From the NCBI GenBank assembly GCA_003971905.1, contig RSEE01000092.1:62001-126000 (forward strand): a stretch of DNA of 64,000 bases. The letters are read 5' to 3'. The notes under the pieces are model-generated. The model saw only the letters and a program-made list of their open reading frames with translations, made no database searches and was not told the DNA's origin. The position numbers were made by a program, and so were the translations under genes. Below are positions 32,064-41,918 of the stretch, in pieces. This stretch comes from Moniliella sp. 'wahieum' (Eukaryota; Basidiomycota; Moniliellomycetes; Moniliellales; Moniliellaceae). How positions within the stretch are numbered: position 1 is the stretch's first letter; each line of letters starts with the position of its first letter.

Positions 32064-33675
32064 GTGCGGCCCACGCTAGAGAAGTTGAGCATTGCTCTGC
32101 CGCCGGGGCACCTGGTGATGGCATACCTGGACGACATTACCATTTTCGGTCCAGAGCCAGGCATTACCGGCCAAGCTGCGGAGATTTTGGAAGACGACGC
32201 GTCAGGCCTCAAGCTCAACCTGCGCAAGTGCGTCGAGCGGGACCGGGACCAGATCCGGGAGGATGGTCTGCAGGTTCTGGGCACTTGTGTGGGAGGGGTA
32301 GACTGTCGTCGATCGTGGCTCCGGGCCCAACTGGCCAGTCTGAGGGAGAACATGCCTAAGTTTGATGGCATCACCCGCCAGGGACGCCTCTTACTATGGC
32401 GGCTCAGCACTCAGACCAAGCTGCGCCACCTGCTCCGCACCATGCAGATGGAAGGAGAGCTAGACGAAGTGCTGGCCGAGATCGATGCCTTCATCTGTAC
32501 GGAGTTCAGACGGATCCGGGGCGACGAGGATCCCCAAGGTGCCAAGGACGACCACTTCGACATGCTCATGAGCTGCCTCTCCGGCTAGGAGGATGCGGCA
32601 GCCCGCTTTACTCGTATATCGCGCCCCACGCCCGTGCCGCGGCCAACGAGGTCAACGACTATATTACCACTTATGTTGACCGTTCGGGACCGCAAACGGC
32701 AGAGGCCAACGCATTTACGAAGCAACGCCAGCGCTGCCGCGAGATGTGGGAGAAAAGTCGACAGGAGCTGCTCCAGAAGCTGGACGCTGCCGATGGTCGT
32801 CACGTGGTTGAGCACAGCAACCCGCTGAGCCACAACTGGCTCTCCGCCATTCCGTCCGTCCCATACCTCAGGCTCTCCGACCAGCAGGTCCAGGTTGGTC
32901 TCCAGCTCCGCACGCTGTGCCGCACCACGCGCAGCATGTGCAAGTGCGGTGTCATGTCCTCGCTGGAGCACATCATGTATTGCACTCGCTCCCAGGCCAA
33001 GTTTGGAGCGTTGCATGACGCAGTGCGGGAGCCCATTCTCCAGCTCCTACGCTCCATTCCCGACACCCATGTCCACAACGAACCAATGGTGGAGGACGAG
33101 GATGGCCGGAGACAGAGGACACAGCGCACTGACTACCGCGTGATGGGACCCGGAGCACTGGGAGGATCAGGAATGGAGGTCGACCACACGCTGCGCGACA
33201 CGGGATCACTGGCAGCGCAGAGCGCGTTCCGGAGGGTGGTGCACGCGAGCACCGCAACCCCCTTGGAACGCCGGGAGAAGGAGCTGCTTCGGATGCTTGA
33301 ACAAGCAGAATGCGAGAAGAACGCCAAGTACCAGGGACGCACTCAAGAGACGTTTTTCCCCCTGGTTTTGACGACGCGAGGATACTACGGCACCAAGACG
33401 GCGAGCAAGTTGTTTGCGCATTGGAAGGAGTTGGCTACTAAGTCTCAGTGGAAATGGTTCCTCGCTCGGATGTCAACCACGTTCCTCCGTGTCCATACGC
33501 GCTTCCTAGGGTACGGGACCGGATGGCATGAGCCGGAGGGTCCTGATATCCTGGCGATCCCCCTGGTTCCTTGACCCTGGTGGGCCCCTAAGTAACCCCC
33601 GCAAGATGAACGGTTAGGTTTAGACGTAGCGTTCCCCCTGTCCCAGCCTTCTTAAGTCTGCCAATGAAATGGAAG
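32064..33675 (+). mobile_element. 5'-truncated non-LTR retrotransposon (RT plus restriction-like endonuclease)
   Basis: Encodes the C-terminal part of a retroelement polyprotein. Reading starts inside the reverse transcriptase palm: HLVMAYLDDITIFGP (YLDD box), then GLKLNLRKC. After a helical thumb-like region and a frame jump near 32580 comes a zinc-knuckle-like CKCG...EHIMYC, then QRTDYRVMGPGALGGSGMEVDHTL, AECEKNAKY and FFPLVLTTRGYYG, which resemble a PD-(D/E)XK restriction-like endonuclease. The protein ends PEGPDILAIPLVP at about 33574, with about 100 bases of 3' tail. There is no integrase, RNase H or LTR, which argues against Ty3/copia elements. A second copy's tail opens the window. Confidence 0.82.
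32100..33574 (+). pseudogene. Truncated reverse transcriptase / endonuclease reading frame
   Basis: This is the coding part of the element above. One frame runs from upstream to the stop at 32588 (YLDD RT segment). The second, 32396-33574, carries the rest (NEVNDYITTYVD, HNWLSAIPSVPYLRLSD, CKCGVMSSLEHIMYC, the endonuclease-like core, and WFLARMSTTFLRVHTRFLG). The two overlap and are joined by a single-base shift near 32575, so the copy is either recently dead or broken only by assembly error. It lacks the RT fingers and everything N-terminal, so it is not functional on its own. Confidence 0.78.
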
Positions 33676-33684
33676 TCACTAGGT
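33676..33684 (+). repeat. Candidate target-site duplication, right copy
   Basis: TCACTAGGT matches 32055-32063 and sits right after the last base shared with the copy at 1-208. Confidence 0.6.
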
Positions 33685-34616
33685 CACTGGACATTCAATA
33701 CAACACGCAGTATATACGCACACGGCAATGGATACATGGTTCCAATACGGACGAAAGTCGCCAGCTCCCGTCCCCGCCTCACGTTCCCCTTCCGAGAAGA
33801 GAATGGGATGGGTCTGTATAGCACTGAAATTCTGGCTCCGCGGGGGCAATAACTCATCTCTCTCGTAGGCTCACAGAGAGCTTCTGGGATCAAGGATAAC
33901 AAAAGAACAGACTCGGATCCGTACATGAGGCCCAAAGAGCCCCGAGGGGAAGAAGAAAAAGGGTGTAGTAAACGACCTGTGCGTCTTTTCAAGTACGTGC
34001 TTTGTATCATAATACCAAGGGGGAAACAACTTACACATGCGGGCGGGACAAAAGAGAAGAGAGACGGGGAGCTGGCAAAATAACAGGATGAGAGTGTGCC
34101 TATCCACACTTGTATATACATCAACATCAAGGCCCACCAACACAGTGCAATGGGCTCCCCGATTTGTAAATCAAGGGATCTGCAGTCCCCGGTACGTATT
34201 ACATAGGCCGTTGAGCTTCAAGTGTCATGCAGACGCGCCTGGTATCGATTATCATCCTTTTGTCCCCCCTCTTGACCTCTGAAGCCTCGTCCAGACGTGT
34301 TGCATATGCACCGCTGTGTTCGAACCCTATACGCTTGTCTTTAGGGAATTGCACGAGGCTATAGCCTAGGCCACGGTGCTCATCGTCACTGCATCTTGTT
34401 CTACTTTTACCCCCAGAGTTCTCTAATACCCAATCCGTTGCGTTCCTCCACTGCGGTCTTCCAGGGTTTCCAAGAACGGTTTTCTCAGACAGGCGTATAT
34501 GCCGTCCCAACCATCATATTGCGTCGAATATAACGATACGTTTTCGAGCCCGATGTCATTGACGTGTCGCGTACCCACGGTCATGATCGAGATAGTCCAA
34601 CGCTATTCCTGTAGTC

Positions 34617-34880
34617 TCTATGACGGATCACACACACATTCCCACAGGATGTGGGTATGATCCTTGTTCTAGATCTTCCTTGCCCCCTTTTGTGTCTCTT
34701 TCCCCTCATCACGCGTGGTCTGCCGTGTGATAGCGTCTCCTTCTCCTCTGGTATATAAGGCACCATTCCGTGCAACCTGAACGAATACCTGTCGGCATCC
34801 GAAGCAATCTCCCTCCTACAGGTTGAGCCCACACCCGCCAAGCTAAGGTTGCCACACCCAAAACCAAACCGGGTCAGCAA
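34617..34880 (+). repeat. Old dispersed repeat, copy B (with TATATA box)
   Basis: Collinear with 6510-6800: ATGACGGATCACAC, CTCATCACGCGTGGTC, GGTATATAAGG, CACCATTCCGTGCAACCTGAACGAATACC, CGGCATCC, then CCCACACCCGCCAAGC and CCACACCC. The TATA-like box and the block after it are best conserved. Flanking AT-rich context is also shared. Confidence 0.6.
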
Positions 34881-35439
34881 CACCAGCCGCCCCACTATTT
34901 CACACGAACTGTTGCGGACCACAAAACAGAAGTCGGAAAGCAGACTTTCCAGCAGATGTATAGACAGACACATAATAAGAGATCAAAATGATAGATAAAT
35001 CGCTGAAAAGGTGCGCATGTTTGTTGCTGATGAAAAATCCTCTGGCAGGACTCGAGAGCGATTGGATGCGACAAGTAAGCAAAACAAGAGCAAACCTCAG
35101 GTGATGTATTGGCGAGAAAAAGACATATATAGACACGTATATATAGGTCACTTGTGCTGCATTTTCATTAATCATTGCCGTCTCATTCCTTGCTGTCTCG
35201 GTCCCAGCATCGCTTTCGCACCTGCATATTTGGTCGGAGTCTCGATGCGCATAGAATATATCTTCGGCTGACGCTGTCGACGGAGGAAAATGTCCTGTAT
35301 TGTTATATGGCACGAGAAGAGAAAAAGCCATCATCGACATCATATGCGCTATACACAGCACTGGTTTGGGTTTGTCAGCTGGATCTTAGCCCGCAGCCAT
35401 GTGCCATAAAACATCTTTTTACAGGAGAGGAGGGGAGCG

Positions 35440-35690
35440 CGCATCCCGCTCCCAAGAACACTCTACTTCTTCCCTTTGGTTCTGACGACGCGAGGAACCG
35501 TACTACCAAGAGAGCGAGCAGGATGATTGGGAACTCAAAGGCATTAACTACAGTGTCCCAATGGAGATGATTCACCGTTCGAATGTCTATACCACGTTCG
35601 TCCGTATCACGCGCTACCTCTCGGACATGGGAAGGATGGCGGGCACAAGAACGTCCTGATCTGCTGACAATTCCGATGGTTTCCTGAAAC
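35440..35690 (+). mobile_element. Decayed, divergent C-terminus of a related retroelement
   Basis: Aligns with 33340-33574 at DNA and protein level: LVLTTRG corresponds to TTTGGTTCTGACGACGCGAGG here, FAHWKELATKSQW to DDWELKGINYS, TTFLRVHTRFLG to TTFVRITRYLS, and PEGPDILAIPLVP then stop to a shifted ERPDLLTIPMVS then stop. Identity is far lower than between the two other copies and the frame is broken, so it is an older insertion or a different lineage. It is cut off on the left near 35440. Confidence 0.72.
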
Positions 35691-36206
35691 GGGTTTGGCG
35701 TCAACGAGCAACACCCCCAGATCAGCTGGTCGGTTTGAGCACAGCGTTTCTTTGTCCTAGTCTTAAGCTCTGTCTCAATGATACTACGCAGTATACTAGA
35801 GATATCTACACCGCGCTCACTCCTGTGGCTCTTTTGGTACACGACCTTCGGATTTGAATGTGAACAACGGGAGGCAGAAGATGCTGATTCGCTGGCGACT
35901 TCGTCAACTGCTTCTGTAATTGTCTCGGCGCGAGCTGTGGGGAGCAAATGCCGCGGATAGGCGCCGGGGCAGGCGGCGAAGCGTTATTGTGCTCCTGTCC
36001 TTCTCATCGTATGTTTACTGTTATAGAGTAGCCAATGATGAGACTATACGGAATTTAGATGATAGAGCATAGTGGACAGGCTGACCAACGCAATGATGCC
36101 AACCGAGCGTGTGCAGCACCATACAGCCCGTACACACATGTTGTCCCCTTGAACAAGTTCTTTCATTCACTTGGCATATGGCCCCACCAAAAAAAAACTC
36201 GAGACC

Positions 36207-36212
36207 AAAAAA
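36207..36212 (-). terminator. RNA polymerase III terminator of tRNA-Pro
   Basis: Six Ts on the minus strand, two bases after the tRNA discriminator base; a second T-run lies at 36189-36197. Confidence 0.85.
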
Positions 36213-36214
36213 CG

Positions 36215-36297
36215 GGGGTCCGCCCGGGATCGAACCGAGGACCACCTCTACGAGCCAGTAACCCTAAAGAGGCATGATACCACTACACCACGAACCC
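36215..36297 (-). tRNA. tRNA-Pro (anticodon AGG) with 11-nt intron
   Basis: Minus-strand cloverleaf: acceptor GGGTTCG pairs with CGGACCC (one T-G and the rest canonical), a D-arm region GTGTAGTGGTA (A box), anticodon stem CCTCT/AGAGG, T-arm CTCGG-TTCGATC-CCGGG (B box GGTTCGATCC). The anticodon loop is 18 nt; removing 11 nt after position 37 leaves TTAGGGT, the usual loop of proline tRNAs with anticodon AGG. Intron position is the canonical one. It lies 276 bases upstream of the RACK1 start, in the opposite orientation. Confidence 0.93.
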
Positions 36298-36573
36298 TAG
36301 TTGTTTCTGGCACCCGGCCGGGATAGCCCTCACGTGACGCGTGTGCCGGTGGCTGCTCCGAATTATTGCGCAACCCTAGACCCTCTCTCTGCTGCGGACA
36401 ACCCTACACGCCGCAGCTACTTCGACTTGTCTGGCCTTCTCGTGGTGTACCACCGCAAGCGACCTTCCATCTCGCAACCGACCTTGTGCGTATCCTCTGC
36501 ATCTGTCGTGGCCGTTTACCGTCGCAATCCTCGGTGCTGACTCTCTCTTCCTCTGCGCCGGCAGTAACTAAAC

Positions 36574-37504
36574 ATGAGCGAGTCGCTGCAATTCAAGGGC
36601 AGCCTCACGGGGCACCAGGGCTGGGTCACGGCGCTGGCCACGTCGAGCGAGAACCCCGACCTGCTCGTCTCGTCGTCGCGGGACAAGCATGTGATTGTGT
36701 GGAACCTCAAGCGTGGCGAGGACGACCTGGGATACCCCAAGAAGATCCTCCACGGCCACAACCACTTTGTTTCCGACGTGGTCCTCCTCTGACGGCCAGT
36801 TTGCCCTTTCGTCGTCGTGGGACAAGACGCTGCGTCTGTGGGACCTCAACACGGGCAACACTGTGCACCGCTTTGTGGGCCACCAGGCCGATGTGCTCTC
36901 CGTCTCCTTCTCGGCTGACAACCGTCAGATCGTCTCGGCTTCGCGCGACAAGACGATCAAGCTGTGGAACACGCTTGGTGAGTGCAAGTTCAACCTTACC
37001 GACCACGGCCACACGGAGTGGGTGAGCACCGTCAAGTTCTCGCCCAACCCGCAAACTCCCCTGATCGTCTCGGGTGGCTGGGACAAGGCTGTCAAGGTGT
37101 GGGACCTGTCGCAGATGCGCCTCAAGGCGAACCACTTTGGCCACTCGGGCTACGTCAACACGGTCACCATCTCCCCTGACGGCTCGCTCTGCGCGTCGGG
37201 TGGCAAGGAGGGCACGGTGATGCTCTGGGAGCTGTCGGTGGACAAGCACCTCTACTCGCTCGAGGCTGGCGACAATGTCAATGCGCTTGTCTTTTCGCCG
37301 AACCGCTACTGGCTCTGCGCTGCCACCTCGTCGTGCATCAAGATCTTTGACCTCGAGTCGCAGTCCATTGTCGACACCCTCGTCCCTGAGATTGAGGGCA
37401 ACGGTAAGGCGCCCGAGGCGCTGTCGCTTGCCTGGTCGGCCGACGGCCAGACCCTCTTTGCCGGCTACTCGGACAACGAGATTCGCATCTTCACTGTTCT
37501 CTAA
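36574..37504 (+). CDS. CPC2: RACK1/Cpc2 ribosome-associated WD40 protein
   Basis: Seven-bladed beta-propeller on the 40S head that links translation to signalling. [22 protein letters not shown] opens blade 1; blade markers [111 protein letters not shown] and [19 protein letters not shown] follow, ending at TAA 37502-37504 (about 310 residues, normal). Two bases are missing in a CT repeat near 36783-36792 (DVVL-SSDGQ), which creates a false stop. The gene is intronless in its coding part. An assembly error is far likelier than loss of this protein. Confidence 0.97.
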
Positions 37505-38133
37505 GCTTGGGTCCACGGATGGTTGTGCTCTGCCTCTTGCCTCTCGCCATGCATGCACCTTCCCGCTCTTGCCTTGCGGCAGACACACAAAATGGTCAGC
37601 TCGGCTGTCCTTGCTATGCCTATGAATCTGTGCATGGTTTTACCCGTTGTGTTTCATAGTCGAGAAAGAGTACCCAAGTCGTACCATGTGTCTCGTAGTC
37701 GTAGAGAAATGCAATGGGCTTGACTGCTCGGTTCGGATCGGGGCAGGCAAGTTGCCGGAGATGGCCGTGTTGCCAGCAGCCACAGCTGACGCCACGGTTG
37801 ACGGCCTCTTCGGATTCGGATTGGTGAATGTCGTCGGCACCGGGGAGACCCCAACACGCTAGGTGGCCTGCGACCTGACGCCCACCGATACCCCACTGCT
37901 CTTGGGTCTTGTATACGTGTGGACTGTGCTCAGCGGGTTCGAGGATGAAGAACCGAAGGGGATGACGATCAAGGCTAATATATATTCGAGAAGAGCGGTT
38001 TGTATGATCTCAGCCTGCAAGCTGGATCCGACTAGGAAGGAGGGGGGAGAAACGACTGCAACGACGGGGGGACAGACACGACAGATACGATCGGTACGAT
38101 CGACACGGATACGCGATCAACACGATCACCAGT
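37505..38133. other. Convergent 3' flanks (RACK1 / MIT protein)
   Basis: No gene seen. A GACACGACAGATACGATCGGTACGATCGACACG stretch (38073-38105) is a short imperfect repeat near the MIT-protein stop codon. Confidence 0.5.
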
Positions 38134-40403
38134 TTACCACTCGCTCATCCGTTCGGCCAGACGCGCATTCAGCAGCCAACGCGCATCGCCTACCAACAGC
38201 GGCGCTACCAGGGACGTGTACCATCCGCTGGCGCGTTCCAGCCGGAGGAGCAACTTGGCGCACAGGCGCGGCGGAAGCGCGACATAAGGCGTCTCTTTCG
38301 TCTTGCTTCGTAGCGCGTCCATGTGCCGCACGAGGATAGGGACAAAGGCAGCGAGCGAACGGACATGCGCCGCATACGCTTCCGCCGATACGTAGGCCTG
38401 CGACCGTAACGGCCCGCGCACTTCGCGGTCCCGGTGCGTAACGCGTTCCAACTTAGCTGTCAGGCGGTGACTTACGCGGCCCAGACTGCTGACTGAGGAC
38501 GAGGCAGTCAGCTCGTCCCCCACGGTAGCGGTAACGACGATTGTGATAACTTGCGGCCTTGGAGGAGCGCTTGCGCCTCGCGGCCCGCCGATTCGACTTG
38601 GTCCAACGCGTACAACAGTTCTTGCGCGCCTTCAGGACCGGCACCCCCAGTCCCGGCGCGGCCATCGCCGCACCTTCTTCCCCTGGTACCTCGGCCGGCC
38701 ACAAGTCTTCGGCCGCTTGCACGGTCTGCTCAGCACGCACTAGCACGCCCAAACTCTGTGCCTTGTTCTCCACCCGCGGCAGACGCGCATGTTCTCCCCC
38801 CCCCATAGGGGCGTAGTGAGCACCAAACTCGTTGTCAGCTGCACCCATTTCTCTTCGGTCGGCGTCTGGGCCAGTTTCTGAACCAGGGAAAAGGCACTTG
38901 AGCACGCCCCACACGAGCTTCCACCTTATCCCGCACCAGGTCTTTTCCTACTTCCTCCGCCCCCTGGGCGCCGTGGGCAAAAGCACCAGCGAAGCTAAAA
39001 TCGCTTCGCGCGCCTGAATCGCACGTTGCGGATCAAACCCAGCCCTGGGGAACGGCACCCGCTTACCGCTGCTCCACCCTTCCGGACCCGAGGAAGACGA
39101 AGTAGGCGAGGCAGGGCCAGGGCGCAAGCGCCGTCGGTCACGCCCGGCCTCGGATTTGCCAACGGACGAAGCGGAGGTGGAGTGGTGCAGACCTTTACCT
39201 TCCATCGGCGTCGGCGGTAACTCCGCGTCGGGCGGAAGCGTCGGGGGTGGATTGAGCGTGCGCGTCGGCGTGGTCGGATGGGGCGTAAAGGGGGCTAAGG
39301 TCGAATTGGTCTCGATCGCCCCGCCACTGTCTGGTCCATCCCGCGGACCGGCACTCAGGTCCATCCGCGCGGGCGAACGGCCACGCCGACGCCGCGCCAG
39401 GGACAGAAATGAGTTCCCGCCCGACCCGCTCGGGTGGGAAGGGTGAGAAGGTGGGAGCGGAGGGAGCGGCGGAAGCGGATGGGGAAGTGGGTGGGCAGAG
39501 TGGGGTAGCGGGGCGGGTAGACGCGGGAGAGCGGGGGCTGGGGTTGAGGTTGGAGTTGGGGTTGAAGTTGGGGTTGGAGTTGGGGCTGGTTTCGTTGCTG
39601 CTGTTGCTGTTACTGTTGCTGTTGCTGTAGTCGTTGTCGCAGTGGCGGATGTGGTAGTGCTGGCAGCTACTGAAGTGGGTGCTGGGGGAGGGGAAAGGAT
39701 GTCGCCTGTGGCTGAGACCATGTGCGCTGCGCCTGGAGTTGGTCCGTGTGCCTGCCAGTGGGTGCGGACGTTGTAGCTGTTCTCCCTCCTGTCGGCTCAC
39801 GTCTTCCACTTGGTCTTCAGCGGGCGTTGGCGCAGGTCTTGGTACGTGTCGGTACGTGTCCTGGTACGGGTACGGGTCTTGATTCGCGTGCTGGGTGTGT
39901 AGGGGTCCTGATGTTGGATCTGGATCTGGGTGAATCTGGATCTGGATCTGGATCGTGATGGTGTTCATGGTCGTCCCGTCCTTTCCTCGTTTCTCCTCGT
40001 CCTCGTCCGAGTCGTCGTCTCTTGGACCTCGTGCCACGAGGTGAGGAGCCAGATGCGTTCCTGGTACGTGTCGCGAATGCCGCGTAATCGGCTGGCCTCG
40101 GCGTCAAACTGGGTATTTTGCTGGCTGTCACGCGGCTTGGCGGCATGCCGACGCGCCTGGCGGACAATGACCTCCTGGAGCAGACAGACGCATCCGCATA
40201 CGCCTGCACGCGTCGGGCTCATTCGCATTGTCGCGCGCCACGGCATACTGCGCCTTGGCCAGCGCGATCTGGAGGACGGCGTGGGTGGTGAGGGGGCCCG
40301 CGGGCATCCGCCCGGCCAGGTCCGCGCCGGCGCCCAGCTGGGCGACCTGGGCGTCGGTCAGCCGCCCGGCCTCCCGGCCTGGCTCGGCGGCGGAGGAGGA
40401 CAT
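38134..40403 (-). CDS. MIT-domain protein, fungal-specific C-terminus
   Basis: Likely endosomal/ESCRT-linked or trafficking protein. Start ATG 40403 (MSSSAAEPGREAGRLTD). The N-terminal MIT-like three-helix region reads LTTHAVLQIALAKAQYAVARDNANEPDACR, AYADAV, LLQEVIVRQARRH, DAEASRLRGIRDTYQERIWLLTSWH. The middle is a Ser/Pro-rich linker with an (Asn-Ser)n repeat over a TTGCTGTTGCTG tract at 39594-39630, then ELPPTPMEGKGLHHSTSASSVG. The C-terminal part has FDPQRAIQAREAILASLVL, VWGVLKCLFPG, RVSHRLTAKLERVTHRDREV, AYAAHVRSLAAFVPILVRHMD and LLRLERASGWYTSLVAPLLV, ending at 38134. Fungal MIT proteins with this C-terminal layout are known to me but unnamed; the MIT call is the firm part. Confidence 0.66.
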
Positions 40404-40757
40404 GGGGGGGGGGATGGAGTAGCAGCAGGAGGAGCAGCAGTAACTAGTACCACCAACAGAGCTGATCGGCTGGCTGGCTAGCTAGCTAGGGTTGCCTTCT
40501 TCCCGCTCTCCTACGGCTGGCGCCCGGCGGGCGACCGCTGACCCTGACGCGTGAGCCGCACAATTGGCCATTGTGGGGCGGCTACCGACTATGGCCACAC
40601 TCGCAAATACCAGCCTGTCTGCCTGTCACACAACGGAACGTGCCGCTGCCCGCCGCGCACACCCGCTCCACGCCGCCGCCCGCCATCGCCAATCTCTTCA
40701 TTCGGCGCACGCGCGCGGCTACCATCCACGCCCAGCCCACGCACAGCCGTCGGTGGC
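40404..40757. other. MIT-protein promoter / TRAP-alpha 3' flank
   Basis: Upstream of the MIT gene. CAGTAACTAGTA lies at 40438-40449, 35-46 bases before the ATG on the minus strand, with GGCTGGCTGGCTAGCTAGCTAGG (40469-40491) further up. No gene seen. Confidence 0.45.
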
Positions 40758-41656
40758 CTACGCCGCCGTCTTCGCCTTGCGCGCCGGCTGCGTGCGTTGC
40801 TTGAGGTGCGTCTCGGGCTACCACACCCGTCCTCGCGTCAGTACTCAGTCGCTTCTCGCCCACCCACACTCCCGCAAGAGCCCACACGTACAATCCAACT
40901 CTCGTCGTACCCGTTCTGCTGCACCGATGCCGTCGTTGCCTTGAGCTGCTGCTGCTTGCGCGCCGCCTTGGCCGCCGCAGCGTCCTTCTTGGCCTTGACG
41001 GTGCGGAGGTAGTACCCGCCCCGCCCACCACGGAACCCAGGAGCAGGAGTAGATAAACAGACTGTCACAGGCGCCACGTGCACGTCAGTACGCGCCGTTC
41101 CAGTTCGGCTGGCGACCACAGGCACAGAGACGGAGGGGAGGGGACATGACAACAACGTACACCTGCGGGTCCAGCCAATTGGTCGGAGGCTCGACCACGG
41201 TCACTTGGCCGTGGTAGACGGGATGACATAGAAACGGGAGGTCTGGCCATCGCGCACACCCAGGCGGAACTCGACGTCGAGCGGCTGGGGCTTGAACTCG
41301 GAGTAAAAGTCAAAGGACTGGTGGGTGGGGCGGCCGCCAACGGCACGCAGGGGCCGGGGACGCTTGAGGGTGTGGGTGGTCATGTTGCGCAGCACCCGGC
41401 CGCGCTGGCCATCGAGCTTGGCGGGGTTGAGGAAGGCGCCGGTGACGCTTTCGAGGCTGAGGACGCGCTCGGTGCCGGGGGGGTGGCTGATGGCAAACAC
41501 GACGCGGTTGGCCTGGCCATTGTGGACGATGTGGAAGTCGTTGTGGGGGAAGGTGGTGGCGACCTGGAGGGTGGGGGTGTCGTCGGCCTGCGCGCGGGCG
41601 GGGAGCGCGGCGGCGAGGAGCGCGAGGCAGGCGAGCGCGGGGGCGAGCAGACGCAT
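40758..41656 (-). CDS. TRAP-alpha/Irc22-like ER membrane protein
   Basis: Translocon-associated type I membrane protein of the ER. Exon 1 (41163-41656) starts MRLLAPALACLALLAAALPARAQA, a clear signal peptide, then a luminal beta domain with VVFAISHPPGTERVLSLESVTGAF, TTHTLKRPRPL, DFYSEFKPQPLDVEFRLGV and AKVTVVEPPTNWLDPQ. Exon 2 (40892-41061) gives SVYLLLLLGSVVGGAGYYLR, the transmembrane segment, followed by a Lys/Ala-rich cytosolic stretch and NGYDESWI. Exon 3 (40758-40817) finishes PETHLKQRTQPARKAKTAA. Introns 41062-41162 and 40818-40891 are phase 0. One G is missing near 41015-41017. The WIPxxHL end and domain order fit the fungal Irc22/TRAP-alpha family. Confidence 0.8.
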
Positions 41657-41918
41657 GGCGGTGGGGGGGGGCGGGGGTTAGCGTTTAGCCGTCCCTGGTG
41701 GAGTCGCGCGGGAAGAAAGGCGGCGAGGGGCTGATGCGCTGACGTCAGCGTGTGCATGGACGTGGAGGCGGTGACGTGGAGGCACCCTGGGCAGGCCAGG
41801 GCTCGGCCGGGTGGATGTTGAAATGTGCAAGCACGCGTGCGTGAAAGCCCCCCCTCTCCCCAAAGCCCAGCTGGGGCCAAGGAGTAGGAACAACGCCATC
41901 CCCACCGCCCCCCCCCCC
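41657..41918. promoter_or_regulatory. Divergent promoter (TRAP-alpha-like / FAT1-like)
   Basis: 262 bases between two oppositely oriented ER/lipid genes. It contains GCTGATGCGCTGACGTCAGC at 41730-41749, whose GCTGACGTCAGC core is a perfect CRE-like palindrome, and GGTGACGTGG near 41770. A run of Cs directly precedes the FAT1-like ATG. Shared regulation is inferred, not shown. Confidence 0.5.

Larger units (their letters stand above)
33685..36214. other. AT-richer, gene-free island with element remnants
   Basis: Visibly lower GC than the surrounding genes. It contains copy B of the old repeat (34617-34880) and a decayed retroelement C-terminus (35440-35690). Frames such as 34900-35361 (-) are short and unrecognised. 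Nothing else supportable. Confidence 0.55.

Noticed and set aside
32064-33675. A Ty3-type LTR retrotransposon, on the basis of YLDD
   Set aside because: No RNase H, integrase or LTR; the protein continues into a zinc-knuckle and endonuclease-like domain and the two copies share only their 3' ends.
36783-36800. A tiny intron or programmed frameshift in RACK1
   Set aside because: No splice signals and no slippery heptamer; a two-base loss in a CT repeat restores the conserved DVVLSSDGQ exactly.
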